Positions 1 to 5,432 of a DNA stretch of 5,432 nt are shown here, piece by piece. Positions within the stretch are counted from its first letter, which is position 1; every line of letters begins with the position of its first letter. The notes below the pieces were generated by a model, which was not told the DNA's origin, searched no databases, and saw nothing but the letters and a program-made list of their open reading frames with translations. The DNA comes from Planctomycetales bacterium (GTDB lineage: Bacteria > Planctomycetota > Planctomycetia > Planctomycetales > Planctomycetaceae): assembly GCA_020050375.1 (NCBI GenBank), contig JAGVKR010000835.1, forward strand, positions 1 to 5,432. Reading direction: 5' to 3'. Position numbers and translations under genes: made by a program.

Positions 1-627
1 AAGGGAGAGGCGATCACACTCGCAGCGACCGATACCCGCCGGCTGGCGGTGGCACGCGGCCAGTGTGCGGGTGGCGGGGGCGCGGCGGAAAACCCCGCTC
101 CGGTCGTGCCTTCCAAGGCCATGTCGCTCATCGAACGCAGCCTCACAGACGAGAACGAGACGGTGAGCATCGCCATTCGTCAGAACGACGTGCTCGTTAA
201 AACGTCTCACGCCACGATCTACAGTCGTCTGGTGGAAGGACGATTTCCCCGCTATCAGGATGTGATCCCCACCCAGAGCCAGATCACGCTCGACCTGACG
301 GTCGGGCCGTTCTACTCCGCGGTGCGGCAGGCGCAGATCGTCACCAGTGAAGAGAGCCGCGGCGTCGACTTTCAGTTCCATGCGGGGCTGATGACGCTTT
401 GCAGCCGCGCGGCGGAGATTGGCGAATCGAAAGTCGAGCTTCCGATCGCCTACGACGGGTCCGAGCTGGTGATCACGTTCGATCCCCGCTACATCGCCGA
501 CTTTCTGCGGGTTCTCGAGCCCGAGCAGACGCTCAAGCTCGATCTCTCCGATTCGGAAAGCGCCGCAGTGTTCCGCACGGAAGACGGATACACCTACATC
601 GCGATGCCTCTGTCGAGGGACCGGTAG
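1..627 (+). CDS. dnaN: DNA polymerase III subunit beta (sliding clamp), 3' part
   Basis: This is the last 208 residues of the ring-shaped clamp that tethers DNA polymerase III and other partners to DNA. The reading frame is open from base 1, so the start lies outside the window. The visible part begins near residue 163 of the 366-residue E. coli protein and covers the end of domain 2 and all of domain 3. The motif ATDTRRLAV (from residue 9) matches the E. coli ATDGHRLAV segment that helps form the partner-binding pocket. SRLVEGRFPRYQDVIP matches the domain 2/3 junction motif. The C-terminus YIAMPLSRDR carries the expected Met-Pro-Leu of the pocket, with a few extra residues after it. A Gly/Ala-rich stretch (CAGGGGAAENPAP) sits where E. 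coli has a short loop. The stop is TAG at 625-627, and the DciA-like gene starts 3 nt later, which suggests co-transcription. Confidence 0.96.
   Translation, partial: KGEAITLAATDTRRLAVARGQCAGGGGAAENPAPVVPSKAMSLIERSLTDENETVSIAIRQNDVLVKTSHATIYSRLVEGRFPRYQDVIPTQSQITLDLTVGPFYSAVRQAQIVTSEESRGVDFQFHAGLMTLCSRAAEIGESKVELPIAYDGSELVITFDPRYIADFLRVLEPEQTLKLDLSDSESAAVFRTEDGYTYIAMPLSRDR
615..620 (+). promoter_or_regulatory. Ribosome binding site of the DciA-like gene
   Basis: GAGGGA lies 10 nt upstream of the ATG at 631, inside the last codons of dnaN. It supports the ATG at 631 as the start and fits translation from a shared dnaN transcript. Confidence 0.5.
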
Positions 628-630
628 TCC

Positions 631-960
631 ATGGCACAGCGTCCTGGCCCGCAGCGCCTCTCACTGGCCCTGTCGGAACTGATTGCGTTTCGCGGCTATG
701 CCCGCGTGCAGGGGGACGCGCAGTTGCAATCCGCCTGGGCGGGAGTCGCCGGTGCGACGATCGCCCGGCAGACCCGCGCCCTGGCGATCAAACGGGGAGT
801 GCTGCAAGTCTCGGTGGCGAGCGCTCCCTTGCTTTCGGAGCTAGCGGGTTTTTATCGAGTGGCCTTTCTCGACAAGCTCCGCGAGCTCCATGCCGACCTG
901 CGGATCCGGGATGTCAAGTTCCGCCTCGACAGCGATCTGACCCCGCAGAAATCAGAATGA
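631..960 (+). CDS. dciA: DUF721 / DciA-family protein, probable replicative helicase recruiter
   Basis: This is a 109-residue protein matching the DUF721 pattern: a conserved Trp (W36) in AWAGVAGATIARQTRA, then a short beta unit GVLQVSVASAPLLSEL, then a helix ending in a DVKFRLDSD strand near the C-terminus. DciA members without DnaC or DnaI partners are known to interact with the replicative helicase DnaB and help its loading; that role here is by family. The length is typical of the short core form. It starts 3 nt after dnaN and precedes gyrB, the usual place for this family, often after recF, which is absent here. Its last codon and stop (GAA TGA, 955-960) already belong to the left arm of the inverted repeat that follows. 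I am confident of the family and less so of the exact role. Confidence 0.85.
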   Translation: MAQRPGPQRLSLALSELIAFRGYARVQGDAQLQSAWAGVAGATIARQTRALAIKRGVLQVSVASAPLLSELAGFYRVAFLDKLRELHADLRIRDVKFRLDSDLTPQKSE

Positions 961-1106
961 TGAATGTCGAAAATCAAATCAAAATGTCTAATGAAATCCG
1001 AAAAACAAAAATGAACAAATGACGAAGATGACGCGCCTGTGCTGCGTTTTCTTCATTTCCGACATTCGTCATTCTTTAGACATTTGTTTTTCGACACTCG
1101 TCATTC
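955..1106. repeat. Long imperfect inverted repeat, copy 1 (dciA-gyrB gap)
   Basis: This AT-rich stem-loop element fills nearly all of the gap between the DciA-like gene and gyrB. The outer arms 955-979 and 1082-1106 pair at 22 of 25 positions. A further inner pair is 982-991 with 1076-1085 (10 of 10), and the tip is 1024-1034 with 1044-1054 (9 of 11) around a 9-nt loop. Bases 961-1020 contain only 15 G or C in 60, unlike the GC-rich genes on both sides. The arms are built from variants of GAATGACGAA and GAATGTCGAA. It is related to the element at 3731-3861. A transcribed copy would form a long interrupted hairpin, so it could act as a terminator, attenuator or mRNA-end stabiliser; none of these is shown by sequence alone. 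I saw no target-site duplication. Confidence 0.85.
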
Positions 1107-1117
1107 GATCCCTCTGA

Positions 1118-3718
<2,601 letters not shown>

Positions 3719-3730
3719 CAGGTTCGTAGG

Positions 3731-3861
3731 GAATGACGAAGCTCGAAAATCAAATGACTAAGGAAATTCAAAAACTGAAATGAGGAAAATGCCCGCGTCG
3801 GCTTTTTCTGGTTTTGTGGTTTGATTTTCCTTCGACATTTGTCTTTCGAGCTTTGCCCTTC
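3731..3861. repeat. Long imperfect inverted repeat, copy 2 (downstream of gyrB)
   Basis: The element starts 12 nt after the gyrB stop. Arms 3731-3772 and 3820-3861 are complementary at 34 of 42 positions without gaps; the inner part 3739-3772 with 3820-3853 matches at 29 of 34. The stem continues with small bulges to a GC-rich tip: GCC at 3791-3793 with GGC at 3800-3802, preceded by an A-rich run and followed by T5. That layout resembles a bidirectional terminator core, though the GC stem is very short. It shares TCGAAAATCAAAT with copy 1 (3743-3755 here, 967-979 there), followed by a similar CTAA-GAAAT segment. It ends just before the ribosome binding site of the next gene, so it could also influence that gene's 5' leader. 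Confidence 0.87.
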
Positions 3862-3867
3862 GGGAGG
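3862..3867 (+). promoter_or_regulatory. Strong ribosome binding site that fixes a GTG start
   Basis: GGGAGG sits 7 nt before the GTG at 3875. It decides the start of the following gene: the longer reading frame would open with a TTG at 3821 that lies inside the right arm of the inverted repeat and is unlikely to be used. Confidence 0.8.
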
Positions 3868-3874
3868 CACCACT

Positions 3875-4432
3875 GTGTCTGACGAAACCGACGATCTTCG
3901 CGAACGACTCGAATCGCTCGAAAAAGAAGTGACTGAGCTGCGCGCCGCGGCGAGCGGTAGCTCCCGCATGCAACCAAAGGGGGTTCGCAAGCGCTCGGAG
4001 ACCGAGTACTTCGGTCTTCCACTGTGGGAGATCGCCACCGGTCCCGATCCCGAGCGAGGCGAACGCCGGGGCCACGCCCGTGCGATTTTTGCGGTTGGAG
4101 ACATCGCCACGGGCGTCTTCGCGCTGGGCGGGATCGCCCGGGGCTTCATCTGCATCGGCGGACTGGCCTTCGGCTTCCTCACGCTGGGGGGCGTTTCGTT
4201 CAGCCTGTTGTTCGCGATGGGAGGCTTGGCATTCGCCCCATTGGCATTCGGCGGCGCCGCGATCGGCGGCGTGGCCGTTGGTGGAGCGGCGGTCGGCCTG
4301 GTCGTGATCGCCAGCGCCGGCGTCGGATACTACGCCAAAGGGGTTGCCGCGATCGGCGCCCACGCGATCAACGCCTTCGGCCAGGACCCGGAGGCCGTGC
4401 AATTCTTCGCGAAGTGGCTGCCGTGGTTGTGA
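3875..4432 (+). CDS. Coiled-coil protein with glycine-rich decapeptide repeats, function unknown
   Basis: This is a 185-residue protein starting at GTG. Residues 8-22 form a perfect heptad pattern (L8, L12, L15, V19, L22) in a charged helix, so a short coiled coil is likely. A linker with several Arg/Lys and the segment EYFGLPLWEIATGPDPERGE follows. Residues 69-169 are about ten tandem copies of a decapeptide, roughly x-G-h-h-A-h-G-G-h-A, for example TGVFALGGIA and RGFICIGGLA; one copy has 11 residues. Each decapeptide splits into two pentads. The region is almost uncharged (R69, D76, R89, K155), so it is either membrane-embedded or a hydrophobic solenoid; there is no signal peptide. The C-terminus DPEAVQFFAKWLPWL is polar then aromatic. 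The layout resembles uncharacterised planctomycete proteins as I remember them. I do not know its function. It follows gyrB after the hairpin element. Confidence 0.85.
   Translation: MSDETDDLRERLESLEKEVTELRAAASGSSRMQPKGVRKRSETEYFGLPLWEIATGPDPERGERRGHARAIFAVGDIATGVFALGGIARGFICIGGLAFGFLTLGGVSFSLLFAMGGLAFAPLAFGGAAIGGVAVGGAAVGLVVIASAGVGYYAKGVAAIGAHAINAFGQDPEAVQFFAKWLPWL
4079..4381 (+). repeat. Coding 30-nt tandem repeat array (decapeptide repeats)
   Basis: About ten diverged 30-nt units encode residues 69-169 of the protein above. Third positions vary freely while Gly and small or hydrophobic positions stay, so selection appears to act on the protein pattern. A 10-nt exact direct repeat, TTGGCATTCG at 4226-4235 and 4241-4250, is offset by 15 nt, which is the half unit (one pentad). 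The unit at residues 109-119 has one extra residue. Confidence 0.75.
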
Positions 4433-4501
4433 ATTCAGATCGAATTCCGCTTGTGACTCTGGCAACGTACCTGGTGCCGATCTCGGACAACTGACCGCCC
4501 G

Positions 4502-4816
4502 ATGATGAAACAGCGTCAAAAAGGTCCAATCGGGCGACTGACAGACTTGGGTCGCGCATTCCTTTCGGACAAAAATCACGGGATCGCCATCGTCGGCGGG
4601 GCGTTGTTGCTGTTTGGAATCTTCTTCCTGCAGTATCCCCCTGGCCCGCCGCTACGCAATTGGCTCGCATCCTTTGTGGGGAGAGGGCCGGCCCAGGGGA
4701 TCATCAACGTCGCGGCTGCGGTGGCGCTCGTCTCGGCATTGCTCGGGATCGGTTTGCTGGGACTCGTCGCCTACCGGTTGATCCGCAACCTCATCGTGTC
4801 GAAGTCCCGCCGGTGA
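4502..4816 (+). CDS. Small two-helix membrane protein, function unknown
   Basis: This is a 104-residue protein with two hydrophobic segments: residues 27-45 (GIAIVGGALLLFGIFFLQY) and about 67-92 (starting IINVAAAVALVSALLGIG). The N-terminal tail is basic (KQRQKGPIGR) and the C-terminus ends KSRR, so by the positive-inside rule both ends should face the cytoplasm. The short loop between the helices, rich in Pro and Gly (QYPPGPPLRNW), should face outward. The start is ATG at 4502 or the adjacent ATG at 4505; neither has a clear Shine-Dalgarno sequence, which lowers confidence in the start. It lies 69 nt after the decapeptide-repeat gene on the same strand and may share its transcript. I recognise no family. 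Confidence 0.7.
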   Translation: MMKQRQKGPIGRLTDLGRAFLSDKNHGIAIVGGALLLFGIFFLQYPPGPPLRNWLASFVGRGPAQGIINVAAAVALVSALLGIGLLGLVAYRLIRNLIVSKSRR

Positions 4817-4830
4817 TACTAACTCACCCC

Positions 4831-5432
4831 CTACCGCCGCGGTTCGCCGGCGTTCAACCTCGCCAGGTCGTCGGGGAATTCGATGCGGATTTCGGTCTTG
4901 CCGCCGCGGAGCGCGATGACGCCGGGCTGACGGAAGTACAGAACCTGCAGCAGCCGATCGGAGAATAAATCGTCGCGCGACGCCAAAGACTCGCCAGTGC
5001 GAACGTCGATGACTTCCACTCCCAGTGCCGTCTGGTCCTGCTTGCGCACGCGGTACAGGGACACCAGCACCGGCAGCCGGAAGTCGGGTAGTTGTACGAT
5101 CGAGCGGTTGCCGAACGAGCCGGTCCAGAGAACTTCGTGCGATTTGCGATCGACCGCCCACAACTCTCCGTGGACGGGAACGGTGGGGATCACCGCGTCG
5201 CTGACGTGATGGATTGCAGGCTGCGGCTGCCCCCTCACCGATGGCTGCGAGCGCTGTAGGTTCAAGTAATACCGCTCGCGATCGCGGAAGACCGACAGGC
5301 TCGAAAGGTTCTCGAGCTGCGGCGGCGTGAGGGAGAGTTCGAATAACGTCTCGCCGCGCGGCAGGTTGACGACGCGAATCTGCCCTGTCCGGGTGACGAA
5401 CGCCGCCTCGTCGCTGTCGCGGATGAACGAAA
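4831..5432 (-). CDS. PQQ-type beta-propeller-like protein, C-terminal part
   Basis: The frame is open on the minus strand from the right edge of the window to a TAG stop at 4831-4833, giving 199 residues of a larger protein; the start lies outside. A TTG at 5263-5265 could be read as a start, but the frame continues upstream with plausible protein, so it is internal. Blade-like segments are GELWAVDRKSHEVLWTGSF and GVEVIDVRTGESL, the pattern of PQQ-like or quinoprotein repeats, where a strand pair reports a value and a GxxLW or TGE turn follows. TGQIRVVNLPRGETLFEL near the left end of the fragment is a third blade-like unit. No signal peptide or catalytic residue can be judged from this part. 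The stop faces that of the small membrane protein, with 14 nt between them and no good terminator hairpin. Confidence 0.7.
   Translation of the reverse strand, partial: SFIRDSDEAAFVTRTGQIRVVNLPRGETLFELSLTPPQLENLSSLSVFRDRERYYLNLQRSQPSVRGQPQPAIHHVSDAVIPTVPVHGELWAVDRKSHEVLWTGSFGNRSIVQLPDFRLPVLVSLYRVRKQDQTALGVEVIDVRTGESLASRDDLFSDRLLQVLYFRQPGVIALRGGKTEIRIEFPDDLARLNAGEPRR

Noticed and set aside
955..1106. Copy 1 as a classical insertion sequence or MITE with target duplication
   Set aside because: I saw no transposase and no matching short direct repeats at the outer ends; the same is true of copy 2. A mobile origin remains possible but unsupported.
3821..3874. TTG at 3821 as start of the decapeptide-repeat gene
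   Set aside because: It lies inside the right arm of the inverted repeat and has no ribosome binding site; GTG at 3875 has GGGAGG 7 nt upstream.
4431..4447. Two GAATTC sites 11 nt apart after the repeat-protein stop
   Set aside because: A six-base palindrome twice is not strong enough to call an operator; no further symmetry extends from it.
4024..4494. A 156-codon frame overlapping the decapeptide-repeat gene
   Set aside because: It is an Arg-rich shadow frame typical of GC-rich coding DNA; the overlapping frame has the clear repeat pattern and ribosome binding site.
4834..4851. GC-rich inverted repeat near the converging gene ends as a terminator
   Set aside because: The stem is about 5 bp, has no T tract, and lies inside the coding end of the minus-strand gene.

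Overview
The window is a GC-rich bacterial chromosome segment, and I see no phage or insertion-sequence genes in it. It starts inside dnaN (DNA polymerase III sliding clamp). A DUF721/DciA-family gene and gyrB (gyrase B subunit) follow on the same strand, so the left two thirds is the replication cluster that many bacteria keep near dnaA and the origin. I found no recF between dnaN and the DciA gene, and no consensus DnaA box. The cluster, the AT-rich intergenic hairpin repeats and the glycine-rich repeat protein downstream together suggest a planctomycete-like bacterium. That assignment is an inference from memory of the families, not a database result.

Layout: 1-627 dnaN 3' part; 631-960 DciA-like gene, 3 nt after the dnaN stop; 955-1106 long imperfect inverted repeat filling the gap before gyrB; 1145-3718 complete gyrB; 3731-3861 a second, related inverted repeat; 3875-4432 a protein with a short coiled coil followed by about ten glycine-rich decapeptide repeats; 4502-4816 a small protein with two predicted membrane helices; 4831-5432 on the minus strand, the C-terminal part of a beta-propeller-like (PQQ-type) protein that meets the previous gene tail to tail with only 14 nt between the stops.

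DnaN, the DciA-like protein and GyrB act together in replication: clamp, helicase recruitment and supercoil control. The two small genes after gyrB have no function I can name. The most unusual things are the paired hairpin elements, each placed right after a stop codon and clearly related to each other, and the decapeptide-repeat protein, whose repeat is still visible in the DNA as a 15/30-nt period.
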